DNA of 64,000 bases from Nymphaea colorata. Lineage: Eukaryota; Streptophyta; Magnoliopsida; Nymphaeales; Nymphaeaceae. The notes below the pieces were generated by a model. That model had not been told where the DNA came from. It searched no databases and was given only the letters and a program-made list of their open reading frames with translations. Below, in pieces: positions 10,629-24,600 of the stretch. The stretch's first letter is position 1. Every line of letters begins with the position of its first letter. Where the stretch lies: NCBI RefSeq assembly GCF_008831285.2, contig NC_045139.1, forward strand, positions 17,714,354-17,778,353, read 5' to 3'. The position numbers and the translations under genes were made by a program.

Positions 10629-12300
10629 TTTTTAACCATTAAGAGTGGTAAAACCCTGGATGCAGGACCTTAAAAAAAAAAAACTTCTTTCTTTAATCAA
10701 TTTTTAAAACCGGTTTATGTGTGGAGATGGCCAGACAAAAACGATGTTTCCTGTAAACAAAATAAACACGGTGTTTTATCAGAACAGAGTTTCATGCCCG
10801 ATTTTGACCGTCACTTACACAAACACCATTTTAGAGGCAAAATATCGTCCAAACACGCCGTATAATTTTCCCAATCTTAACGGGTACAATACACAAGGAA
10901 TAGAACTATGATATTTATTTTTAACTTGCTTTTTCTTCTTTTGGCAAGTTAGCAAAACTTCTCAACCTATAAACTGCACAAGTTTTATACAATAATGAGG
11001 GAACCAATTCATTAGGCAAGGAGAGATGCAGGATGAAACTATGCAAATGCACTTCATATTGGACAGGCTTGACTTCCAATAAATGTACTGGGGAATGTGT
11101 TGACCCTTCTAACATAAGCCATAAATTTTATTGGGCAACTGCCACATTTATAACAACGTGAAATATTGGAGGACTTGAAAGACATGTTCATGTACTTTTC
11201 CCTATCTCAGTAAACCCAGGAGGACACTGCGCATGACAAAAATGGCATTCATGGCGACTGAATTAAAGTAATGCATGCAGAGTGGTGCATGGGGAGGGCA
11301 AGATTGTGATTCATGTGAAGAAATTTTAATATTGAGAAGCATGGTCATGGTATTTTTGGCAGTATGTTGATGACACAAAATCCTTTTTGCTGTCTTCAAG
11401 CAAAGGTTGTTTTATTGATCAATAGTCCAGAAAGGCATAATATAACTGGTCGGCCTGAATGTTGTGCTGACTGCAACTACAGTTCAATTCTCATGAGTAT
11501 TATTCTTCTAAACTGCAACTAATGGCATGCATAGCATTTGAATTGAAGAGTTTACGGCAGGACTACCATGTTCTGAAGCAGCCTTAGATCCCAAGGGTAA
11601 GGGAAAAGGAGGTGGCTTCGCTTTTTGTGAACTGCTATACCATTAACCAATTACACTGTCGTTCTAATATATTCTGAAAGATGAAGAAAATAAGGCAAAT
11701 ATAAATTGATATACACGACGGGAAAAAGATGTGTTAGGTGGGCACCGTGGCAGTGATGCTTTAAATGCAAGAAGGCACGGTGCATGGACAACTATAAATG
11801 AGGACGTGTTTTATTTGGGATACCCACTCTCATTGAATGTTCCTGTAGACCTTGTGCTCAAGTAAAGGCATGGGATGCAACCTCGGTGTAAATTGGGTCG
11901 TCCATGCTTCTTCTCGTTTGCTTTTCCAGCTGATTAATCAAATACTTGATAATGCACCTCACTATCACAAATTTGACATCTGTTTCTCTCCATTTAAGCA
12001 AGAGTTCCACAAGCACACATGCACATGCTTACTGCCAATCAAAGAACTTGAAGATTATCGCAATCTTAGAAAGCACAATCACCATGAACTTTTAATCAAG
12101 CCAGTTTCGAGTTCCCAACTTAACAAATATTCAATATCCTCCTATTTCACCATGTCGAGCTTGGTTTTTTCTGATTCTTAGCATGGAAGTTGCCAGCAAA
12201 ACTCCCGGTGTCATCATCCAAGTCACGTGTCTATCTTCAGGACGAGGACAATCAAGAGAACAGTTTGGAGAGAAGAATGGAGGGCTATCTATAAGTTTTC
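10629..12300. other. Intergenic DNA and 3' flank of the GC1 gene
   Basis: No recognised gene. The part next to 12300 should contain the GC1 3' UTR (minus strand). A CACGTG palindrome (G-box core) lies near 12222-12227, but as it is downstream of GC1 its role is unknown. Nothing else stands out. Confidence 0.5.
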
Positions 12301-15300
12301 TCAAATACCATCAGACATTATGGCTTTGAGCGCATTGTTTATATACGGGTACCTGTACGAGAAGCCGAGTTCCTTTGCCCTTAAAGGAAGCACCTTCTGT
12401 CCATCCAAAACCTGCTCATTCAGTAAATTCGTAAAAGTTAGGGTCTGTATCCAATTTGCAGCACCCATGAGACAGCCTTCAACAAAATGCCAGAAGAAAG
12501 GGAAGCTAAAGAAGTGAGGACGAGAACATACGATGGTGGCACCTTCTCCTAGGACAGCTTTAAGTGCAAAATCCGGAACAGGCAACCATGAAGGTCGACC
12601 CATGACCTTTCCTAAGTTGTTACACATCTCTGACAAACGAACTGGATTTGGAGCAGTTCCATTGATAACTCCTGCCATTTTTAAGCGTGAAAATAAACTA
12701 CCTTAAAATTGAAGAAAAGCCCTTCATACTTCATAGAGTGAAAATATCTATGGAGCTATCCAGGAGAAAAGTTTTGTATTCCTTAGAAAACCAACATGCA
12801 CACTGCCTTTTGAATTCTCATGCTGAATTCATAGTATATTTTTTAGCTATATATAACAACAGGATTTATATATTTCAATGTCTTTTTTTTTTTGCTTTTT
12901 GGGTGGATTGGAGGCTCTTCATGTGCCTCTTCAACCCATTCTATAATTGACAGAGAAATTCCTCATCACCGCAACCACAATCAAATACTTTTTTGCAATA
13001 TTATTGTCAAGGAAAGGATCAGCCTTGCAATATCTTCTACCGTACATTCCTAAATGTAGACTAGTGTTGTCCATAATCCTCTAGGGCAAGCCTTGTTCAC
13101 TTCCTCTTTTCCCTTCTGGCACAAGGAGTGCAAAAGGCTACATCCAAAGGGCTCGCTCAAGTCGCTAGTGATGTCGTCATATGCATATTAGGAACAAAAA
13201 AATTACATAAGAGCATAATAGGCATGACCACATGGACATCTCTCTCTCAAACACACGGTTACACAGTCACACACACAAATTCCTCCTATAGACATTGTTC
13301 TTCCAATTAGAAATAGATCTCTTCCAACTGCTTCAACAGAATGCATTTTTGAAGTGCAATAATAATAATAATAATACGGTTGATGAATTCTGGGTTTTAC
13401 CTTTATAAGTTGGATTTACCAAAGCCTCCATAATAAGATTCACCAGGTCATCCAAATGGATCCAAGAAAACCTGATGAGATACAAAACTCATAAAACCAG
13501 CTTCGTTAAGGATTTATTTAACATACACGGTTCAATAGGAAAAGACAAAAAGTTATATTTGCATAATACCATTTGCAGCTCAGTAAAAAACAGCAAAAAG
13601 GATAATATTAATATATGTCAAAACAGTTCTGAGAAAAGGGAATGTCTGAATAAACATGAAACATAAATCTAGGCTTATAAATTCTTCACTCTAGGAAATA
13701 CCAATCCATGTCTGATAGATCAAAAACAGTACATACTAAATAAAAATATGACTGTGTCCACTGTCAAAGGCAATAATAAATTCATAGCGTACTTCAGGAC
13801 CTACCTCTGTAAGCAGCAAAGACCAGACAAACATAAATATTGCAGAAGCTACTGAGTTTCAAGTAAATTTTTAACTTCATAAAAAAAATTTGACTTTGAC
13901 ACCCAATCATGAAGCCATTAAAATTTGAAACTTCTTGGGATGATGTGATAACCTCTCCCTCTCCTCCCCCTCTCCCCCTCACCCCCCCAACCTTCCACTT
14001 TTATCCTGCGATGCACCTTACTCAGCAACTCAAACCACGTTTACCAACTTATCTCTCCTACCAAATCACAGTCTTAAAGAATTGGGAAACCAGGTTTACT
14101 ACTTCTTCATTTCCTATGGGAAGAAAATAGCTGGAGATCAAAAAATCATGGAAAACTGGTTTTTATGGACAAGGAGAGGAAACTTATAAATTTCCTGAAT
14201 GAAAGGAAGAGCCAACAAAGAAAGGTTACAAGGTTTGTCCTGCTTAGAGATATTCACATTTTGAGAAATTAACATACCGAGTAAACAAAGAATTTAGGGC
14301 TCCATATAAGACTTATCCACATGCTGTTTAAGTAAGCCGATTTATTGCTTTCCTAAAGGCTCTTAATTGGGCCGAGAGTTATGTATCTGCATGGAATCTG
14401 TGCATACATACAAAATATACAAATATAGAATACAAATTATTGGGATATTCATTTTTTATATATATTTCTTTTTATAATTTTTTATTTTTGCCAAAGTTAT
14501 TAAAATCACTTCTAGAATCGAATTCAAGCCACCAATTCAACGAATCAATCGATACAGCAATTTAGCCGAATCATTTGTGAATAGGTAAAAATGATTGAAA
14601 AATTATTTTACAAAAAGAAATTTGTAAAAACTCTAAAAAATATTTAAAATGAAACGTCACTCTTGAATTGGCCACTAAATTGGATTGGTTTGGTGTCTAG
14701 CTCTTTAGGCTGATGCAGACTGATTTGACAACGTTAGTTTCTGGTATCTATAGCTCTTTAGCCTCTTTGTTTCTTGTATAATTTTGGGGACTACATCCCA
14801 TTTGAGGGATTGATTTGAGAAGGCTTTAGAAACCAAGACATTACTTCATGGATTTTTATATCTCTGTAGGAAGTAAGTTTTGTAATCTTCGAACCTGGAA
14901 AAATATTTATCCGTCACACGAGATTAGTGCAATTCAGAAACTTTCTTATATACCTTTTCTAATAATATTTGTAATATGAAAATTGATTGCAACGATTGCA
15001 TGTTGGGCAGATGAAATCCTTTCTTTTTGGAGAGTGCATTTTTTGCCAAGAGACCTTTTGAATTGGTGCACTCCAAAGAGACATGCTCTCTTTGTATCTA
15101 GAGAAGAAAAATTAATATAACTCAGCAACAAGGGTTTTTAAAACCAAACTCGAGGAGAGAATACTTGTCCAATGATTTCAAACCTTATTTTGACAAAATG
15201 GAAAGCCTTATCAGAGTCCTCACCCAAATACACATAAAGGAAAGTGAGATTGGCAAGAGCAAACATAAAATATTGATGAAATTACAAGGACCCTTCTTAT

Positions 15301-18300
15301 TTCAAAATAAACTCTAAAGAAGCTTTAGGTCGAGGCCTTGTGTTAAAGAAGAAAACTTAAAGTATTAATCAACCATATGTCAATAAGAACTCAAGTCGAT
15401 AGACTTCCTCAAAAAAGCTCTTGCTTCTCCTAAATTTTCTCTTCTCCTTAACAAACCTGTAGTCACCATAGGGTTGGGGAGGGGGGGGGGGGTGGTGTTT
15501 GTGCGGGGTGGGGTTCGGAATGTATATAGGTATGTGTATCTCTCTCTCTTTCTATATAAATAAATACATACTCATGCACACATATAGTCCTAGGATATGT
15601 AATTTCTTCTTATTTTTTTATTGTTTTCCTGTTTTTGCTGAGCTAACCATTGGCTAGTCCCCAATGGGCAGCTATCTTCCTTTCTTAACGTACACATTTG
15701 GAGACACAGTCCATTTTGCATGTGTTATCTGCTATGATACACGGGTACGGCTATGAGGGTGGAGTACCCGTCCGGTACCGGTACGGGTACGAGCTTGGGT
15801 ACGGGATGGTGAGGCGTTGACCGTACCGGGTACGGTCAACGTACCGAAGGCCGTATCCGTCTATTTTTCGATACGGTCAACTTTGACGGAGTTCAAATCC
15901 GTCCGTTTTTATTTTTAAAGATTATTTGATTTTAATTTTTAAAACCATTTTAACGTTACAAAAAAAGAAACGAAACCCTTAAAACATTTGTTCCTCTGTT
16001 CTTACCTCTCACCGAGCGACAGCAACGGCGACTGGCGACGACTTCCGGCGAGTGTGCAGCGGCAGCGGCAACCGGCGACGGCAACGGCGACTGGCGATGG
16101 CAACGGCGACTGGCGACTATCACGGTATTTTTTTTTTTTACTTTGTTCATTTTTCTTTTCATTTTCATTGGCTCCACCCCTGCCTTCACCGTCGGTGATG
16201 ACCACCAACGGTGACTGCGACACCCCTACACACTCGCCGGAAGCCCTCTGCTACTGCTTGAAACCCTCAGACTGAAGTATGGGGATTTGATTTTTAGAAG
16301 TTCTAGTTTATCCTCGCCAGTCTACCACAATGCCATCCCTTTTTATCTTATGATGTATCAGGATCAAAATCGAATCAAGAGTTTATCTTATTCCTTTTGC
16401 TTTCCCCATTTTCTATGTAAAACTGTCTAAAATAGGGATTTTTGTAAGTTTAGTAATATGAACAACGACAAGTAGTTGGCAAGCAAAGATGGCCCGTCTG
16501 ATCTGCTTGTGTCTCCCGCTTGCCAGAGGCACGTGCATATGCCCCATGAACTGCCTTCACACCAATTTTCGACATCAATGACAAACTGACACGATGATAG
16601 GCGTTTTGCTAGCGTCTAATGGCGTCGTCTTTGTACTTTATAGAGTGTTTGGAGTTATAGATTTTTCATCTCTGCTGGAAGTCTATTTTGGATTAATTTA
16701 TGAATATGACAATATGTTATTCTGTTTGTAATTTTTGATATATATATGTGCGAATATGTTATTTTGTTTGAAATTTTTTGACATATATGTGTGTGTACGG
16801 CCGTACCCCCGTACCCAAGTTTTTTAAAAATGGTCCGTACCCGTACCCGCACCGGCACCCGTACCCGTACCCATGTGACATAGGTTATCTGCTGGTTATT
16901 CATGAATTATTCGCTAAGTATTTGAGATTTGGTTTAGCTCTTGTAAGCATGTTTTATGAGTGTTTTCTGCACTATTGAAGAAAGTTTGTGAAGCTCTTTT
17001 GATGTATTATGTCTATTGGTGAGACAATCACCTCGTGTTGAAGACATTCATTGGAAGATATTCCTAATACTTCAAAAGCATCATAAAAGTAGATGGAACA
17101 AGAAAAGGACCTGTATCTAACTTGCTTTTATAAATTAAGTTTCTCCATATTTTTATCCTCATACATTGTCAGCCATTATGGGCATGGGATTATGACTCAA
17201 ATTTGTTGGCTTTGACAATTGCAAGCACTGAACACTGCCACATTTTTCATGATTCTAAATTTAGCTCCATCTGACCTTGGTCGAATTAAACAGTAAACAC
17301 GTCAGATGATCAGAGTACATTTTCTGTTCTTTGAAAGGGCCACAATCAGTTTAAGGGGAACAAATAACCATAAACATGCTACAATTACCATTGCTGTCCA
17401 CTTCCCAGAGGTCCTCCAGCAAACAAGTTGAAAAGAGGAATCATTTTGGCTGCATTATTTAGAAAATTGTACACTGTTTTAGTACCATTACATTCAAATA
17501 TAAAATTCTAATTTTTCACCAAAAATGAATAAAGAACGACTTTAATATTCAGAAGTAAATTGTTTTTCTTAATGATTAAAGGCTGTAATCCGTCTTAACC
17601 ATTCAGATGATTTTGCAAGGGCATCAAAAAGAGAATCGGACTTAATAGAAAGACCATGAAAATTTTCACCTGAACCAATGCACATTGAGCAATGGTAGCT
17701 TGCAAATAGAGTAGCAAACACATGCATAACATATAAATAAGCAAAAATTGAACTACCATCATCCTAACGGAAGACTCCAATACAGCAATTAAAACTTGCT
17801 AGCTATATGAATATTTTCATCAGAAACCCATTGCAACATCAAATAACTTTTTTGCATGCATACCAGCTGCAAGTTCGTAAACTTTCTAGGAAGAAATTTG
17901 TTCTGATAAATTTTGTTTCTCCCCAAACAATAACAATCAAGGAAAAAACAGAAAATCCACTAACAGTATAAAGAGGCATAGCAAATATTCAACAACAAAA
18001 GACTGCACCTTTAGGCAGAGAACAAGTGAACAACCAACACTGTTGAATAAATGGACTGTCATTAACATAAAAAGACCCTTTTAGCAACAGAGAAGCTTAA
18101 TATAATCAAGAGTTAAGTCACATGGGTACTTTAGTAAGGTCCACGTAGCCGTGTCACCAACCTATACCTAGAGTGGGTACTTGGACACATTTGGGCACTT
18201 TTTAGATCAAAACTGATCCAAATGCTTAATTTTGCTCGATTTATTTTTTTCCAACTCAGTTTTCATTCTGTTTTTAGTGCTATTGTTCATTAACATGTAA

Positions 18301-21300
18301 CATTCTTATTTATATCACTTTTTTATTTAAATGTTGCTTTCATTTTGATTTGTTTGTGTTATTTTGCATATATACATACACATATCCTGCCATATCCCCA
18401 TACCCACATTTTCTAAAGTTTTTGTGTACCTGTATCTCCATGTGTGTACCCGTACCCCAATTGCACCCGTACTCGTACCCATGTGACTGCAAGAGTAGCT
18501 TTTCACAACAAGCAAACAAACTTTTTCATCCTATAGCTACCCTCAAAGTTACAGAAAAGGAATGCACATGAAGTACTGAGAAGTCTTCAATAACTAGTTA
18601 CTGGAGTTATGTGACCAACCATTTGATCAATAACCACTCCGTATTAATAGAGACCATACTTAATGCTATATGAAATATCTAAAAAATCCAAAAACTGCAA
18701 ACTAGTGGAACGGAAGCATAATTTTCTGTTCACTTATCCACCTCAACATGTTTACACCCATATCACCATGAAAATGTAGCCAAGTCATTGGAAAGTTTTA
18801 TGATGTAAAAATACCTAGAGCACCACCATCTTTGCCAAGAACGACCCCTATACGAATAAGAACCAAACGAACTTTCTTATCAACACCTGATGCCCTGGCT
18901 TCCCATTCTCTACAAACCTGGAAACTTGTTTTTCATAAACTAGTTGCCATCAGATAAAATCATCAAAAAAGTATCTCTTGGAGCAAATTACATAATTCCC
19001 ATTGAAAAATATGCATAAAGTACATGAAGATTAACATCCTAAAATAGAAAGATTCGACTTAATTCTTTAGATACCAGGGCTGCAGGGCAGTTTCTTGTGT
19101 TAGCAGCCACCACAAACCATATCTTAATAATTGTACAAGATTTTAAATAAGGTATAAGCTAAATAAAATATTTAATTACCATTTTAAGGAAGCAAGGATT
19201 CAGGAAGCCAAGAAGTGTGTAGCACAAAAATTTATCAGATGGTCCAAGTCATTGGAATGGGAATTTGACAGCATAACAGTCATGATGAGGTTAACCAATT
19301 TGCTGCACACCTATTAGGAGACTTCACTAGAAATGACTAACATTTGAAGAAAAAAGCTGCGGATATATTCTCAACCATATAAAATGAATAAACTCAACAG
19401 GAATAGATAAATGAAATAACTGAAGGCAATTGCTACATGGAGCTGAATTGCAGATAACGAAAATAGCTATTTTCGCCCAATCAAGATAGGATGTAAGATG
19501 AAGAAAACCACTTTCACCCAAGACTCAATGAAGTGGATGTCAAGCGAATGGAGGAGAAAGACCATATTAGAAAAGAAAGTATTCTTGTTGCTATTCCTCC
19601 CCAACTGAGACAGGGTTTTTGAAACTTATAGCAAAGATATTCAAACTTTGGCAGAAAGATAACTGCCTTACAAAATGAGGAGGTACTTATGTAGAAACCA
19701 GGAACTAATCCAGCCTGGGACATGCTGTTCAGTGTTCACGCTTAAGCATCTCATAAGAACAAAAAGGTTGAATCTTCAAAGATAACTCAAACTGTAATGC
19801 TTAGCGTCTTCCAGATTAATTTGGAACAGAATTGTTGCAAAAAACTTCTACGTGCAACAGAATACCATCTTAAAACAGGTTTGATCCACATTGCCATGTT
19901 TAGCATTTTCTCAGAAAATGCTAGACAAATTTGTAGCATAAAAAGTAAAAGACAAATGCGAAAATTGAAACTTTCAAGTATGTAATTCTGCCATTTTTTC
20001 CAACATTCTGATTGTTGTAACAACAACAGTTATGTTAAAAAAAAATAATGATCAAATTCTATCAACAAAGAGAGAAAACAAAAGCTCTTTGATTCTTGAA
20101 CAACTCCAATGAAATCAAGAGCACTCCAGAACTAAAATGTGCAATTCAAGATATATAAAGACTAAGCTATCATGGCATTTATGATTTGTTACCTCTGCCA
20201 AATAATCACTTCCTGAAGGACTTTGTTCATCAAATACTTTTGTTTCGCTAGTGCCTAAAGACATTCATCAACAGATAGGTACAAAAAATGAAAGGCAAAA
20301 CTTATTTATAGCACCAGCAATATAGTATGTTAATTGTTATGACAAACAAGTAAAAGCAACAACAGACTGAAAAGTAACTAGAGTCTAAGAACTTGCAGAT
20401 AATATGTAGCGATTAGGGAGTCATATGCTTCTAGAGACAATAGTCTGTCAAGGCCTTCATGAAAATTACTTTTTAAATAATATTTAAAGCAAGATAAAGA
20501 ATAAAAAATAGAGAAGCCACATTGATTACCAAAGGATGCAGATAGAAATATATAGATACTGAAGTGCCATGCAACCTACTTGTAAAGAGAGTTTTAAGAT
20601 ATTATTCACTATAGATTATCACAGATCAGCTAAATGTAAAATATGCAATTCGATATGAAGAGTCAAAGGAGCAAAAGCTTATAAGCAATTTCTAGCTTCC
20701 AAGTTTGACTGAGAACCACGTAATATTGGACAAATATGCTTAACAAGCACGTACTAACACCTAATCTAAGTTAGGAGAAGAGACAAAGTCTACCAGATTT
20801 TAGAAGGCAATATCAATGGCAAAATAATCTTCTACTCATGTTACTGGCTGGCTCATGCCTTAGGCTGATTACATGAAAATATGACTTCAGTCATGTTTAG
20901 CAATAAAGTGAAGCATGGCCAAGCATAGACACACACTATGTAACTACACACATGGGGAAACAGTTTACCATAGTAACCGATTGCTGTTGCACTTATGAAG
21001 ACTGAGGGCCGAACATCATCATCCAATTGATTAATTAACCCAACAACCTTCACATGAAATTGGAGAGTGACCAGTAAATGAAAATCAATAAAGCCACCTA
21101 CTTATGACAGATATTCACATGTATATCTCAAGAAAATGCCAAAACCATTTAAGGAAATTTCATATTGGAAAGCAGTTTCAATACCTTTGATGTTACATCT
21201 ACTCTACTCTGCTTGATGTCTTTCTTGATCTGAAAAGATAAAGGAATACAATCCCTTTAGAAGATCCAGTTCTCCGGAGAACCAAAGCATGCAAAACAGA

Positions 21301-21605
21301 TTCAAGCAGACTAAAGCTAAATCCTGTGAAGCAGAAAACATGCAAGAAATAAAAAAGAGGATTGTCGTGCAAGAGTTGTAAGACTCCCATAACAATTTGA
21401 TTACCAAATATTGAAGAAATATCACAAAGATTATCATTAGCATATTTTGAACAATGTTCTATAAGAATTATAGATGAACATATAAGAAAAATAAAGACAA
21501 ATATATGTCATATTGACAACCTTAAATCATGTGTTACCCACATCATATAGCAATCAAGTCTAAAAATGTTTCTTTTTCTTCCCTCTCTCTCTCTCTCTCT
21601 CTCTA

Positions 21606-21647
<42 letters not shown>

Positions 21648-24600
21648 ATTTTTATTCAAATAAAGCAATATCAGTAAAGGAATTTGGAAGTTTGTAGACC
21701 TGATTCACAACTGATGGTGTAATCACTGTTCATGCTCAAGATCTAAAAGGTAACAGAATTAACTGCCGTTTTTCTTTGTTTTTTGTTGATTGCAATCAGT
21801 CATTTTTCTAGGACATGGCCTGGCCTATTTCTTCCCTCTAATTCAATCTAGACATCGGAGGTCTGGCTTTTCACCTTGTAAGATTAAACACCTAACATGT
21901 TATGGCCCATACATGTGAACAATACTGCATGCTCGTGTTTGCTATCACTCGTGATTGTTAGTAGAAGAGGGTCATGAGACAGACAAGTGGCAAGTGCTTT
22001 TCGAGTGACACAAAAAAAGTCCTTAGCTCCGTGCCTACCTTTTGCGCACAATTCCAAAACAGGGACCATATTTTGCAACTTTCTAAAAAGGGCCACAACT
22101 TTTCACCAAAATTGACAAATGTCAAATAAAGGCTCACAGTGAATTTTTGTTAACCTGAAAAGCAAGAAACCTTAGTTAAAATGACAAGAATGTAAACAGA
22201 GAGGAATATTGAAAAAAAATGAAGTTAATATTTTCTATTTCTCTTACAAATATTCACTCCAGGCCCGTATTTCACAATTTTCACGAAAAATATGGGCCTT
22301 TTTGAGGAAAACTGGAAATGGTAGTCTTTTTTTTTTTGGAATTATGACCTAAAAATTGAAATTCAAAAAAAAAAAAAAACTGACATTCACAAATGCATCT
22401 CACTTCCAACTGGTTTTCTTCTTCTTTATAATCCAAAAAATTATCACATTGAACAGCCTATTTAAATCTTGTCCTAGTTGTCTTGTGCAGCATAGCTATC
22501 CATTATTTTACTTTATGCTGATAACCGTTCATACCAACTGCATCCTAGATTCATGAAGCATTCATAAGTTCATCATAAATTGATCAAGAGATTTGATTGT
22601 TTGTCCTAATTCATTGGCAGAAATAGAAGGTACACAAACCTCAGGAGACCATCGGGTACTTATGGGCATCCCAGCCAAGTTGACTATGGCACTTGAACCC
22701 TCGATACAGTTTCCCCATTCAGGATCCTCTGCAATTACTATGCCAGGGAATTCCTGTGCTGCATATTCACCAAAATGTCCACTTATATACAATGGATATC
22801 CAAGTATAAAAAACAAAAGAAGAAACTGCTTAGCTTAGAAAAACACCCCCTGCAGTTGCCCTAAGTTATATCTCAGCGAGGGCTATTTTCCATGACAATT
22901 CAGAGTTTTCTACAATCCTCGAAGAAACTTGGCATGTAAAAAACAAGAAAACATAACAAAAATACCAATAAAAGTGAAAGGATTTCAATTACTAAGAAAA
23001 AGACAAGAGTTCATAAACTAACAAACAATAGATCTCTGATAAAGGACAGCAGAAGCATCTTAAAAGATATAATGTACTGTTGGTCATAACCATATCATAA
23101 TATCATTGTGACACATAAATTGCCAATATTCTCACTGTTACAATGTTTCCAAGTAATTTTTATTTAAATCACTTAAATTTTCAAATATTGCTGACATCCG
23201 TGCCCATGAACAATACACATAAAGACACATGCTCAAATATAAACTTCTTGTTTGAGCGAGCTGCTTATGTAACAAAGATTGGATTGGCAAGACAACAGAT
23301 TATCCACACGCCTTCATAGTGAAAAACTAACAGTGAATGGCAACTCTGGATTGTCTTAAATGTGTTAAAAAATGAAACATGAGCATAAGAAAGAAATGTA
23401 TTGTTCACAATGAAGCTACCATTATGACACAGACACTAACATGTATCCCATACACACCTAAGACACACTAAATGGAGATCAAGTTAAATGGGTGCTTAGT
23501 TAACAGAAAGGCACGTCAAAATGATGAAATATTGAACATTTCACACATGCAAATTTGATTCATCATTTCAAGGCAGTCAAACACTTCTTACCAGGAAACA
23601 CTGACCTTGCTTTTGATGTAGACCTTGTCAAAACACGGACATTGTGGTTTTCTGAAATTCAAACAAGATTACAAAATTCTTTGAGGAAGTACCACAGAGT
23701 ATTCAGTTTGTGGAAGGTTCCCAAAGGTTCAGAGAAAAATCATCATACCACTAACAACCAGTATCTAGGAAAATGTGAGCCAAGAATGTGTTTTATGGGT
23801 AACCATATGCAGAAATGAGGCAAGGGGTGTAAGCAAGGGGTGTTTGGCAAAGACAGCTGAGAACATGAACACGTGACAGGTAAATCCCAGTCTCTAGAAT
23901 TTGGAGTGCGAATGGCCTCTAAAATGGTTAGTTTAACCTTTAACAAATGTACGTGCAGATTCCATGCATTCACAAGACAGATTTTCATTGCTAATAGGCT
24001 GTTTCATTTGTGTGCAGCACCTTTGGTGTCAATGAACAGCAATAATTATCGACTTTTAATGGGTAAAACTTGTGAAAAGAAGTTGAATCCGAGATCCATT
24101 AAAACCAAAATCCCGCAAAATGGGTATGTGTATGTATGAATCAATATTATGATAAACAAAAATATCTCAGATAGGAAGAAAGACGTTGAAAAATCCATGG
24201 TTGACGTGTGATAGATTTATCACTCTTATGCATATCAATTATTATAACGATTTTCACTCACAAAAATTGTTATCGAGACTTAAATTAGTCGAATGCAGAT
24301 CATTCTTTTTCCATTACATAGAAAGTAGGCTGTGTGAAACACTATTAGGATAAACAAAAATGTCTCGGACAGAAAGAATAAAGGATTGTTATCGATTTGT
24401 CTCTTTTAACTGCTTATGAGTTATTATTACGATCTTTAATGAAAAAAAAATAGCGTGGGGACAAAAATTAATATAATTCAGATCGTACATTCTTTTCCAC
24501 TACACAGAACGTTGGATGTATGAACACAAGTGTAGTGAAACTATGTGCAACTTCTGGGTAGCATTATTGGTTATTACAAAAACAAGATTGAGAGAAAGAT

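Larger units (their letters stand above)
13472..17388 (-). other. Long intron 10 of GC1
   Basis: This 3.9-kb intron contains a G homopolymer tract (about 15479-15492), a CT/TA-rich stretch near 15539-15565, a pyrimidine-rich tract at 13953-13990 and the hAT-like element at 15732-16883. No internal gene is recognised. Confidence 0.8.

Noticed and set aside
15479-15492. G homopolymer (and the C/A homopolymers at 58704-58740)
   Set aside because: Simple homopolymer tracts, without the spaced G-runs needed to argue a specific quadruplex function.
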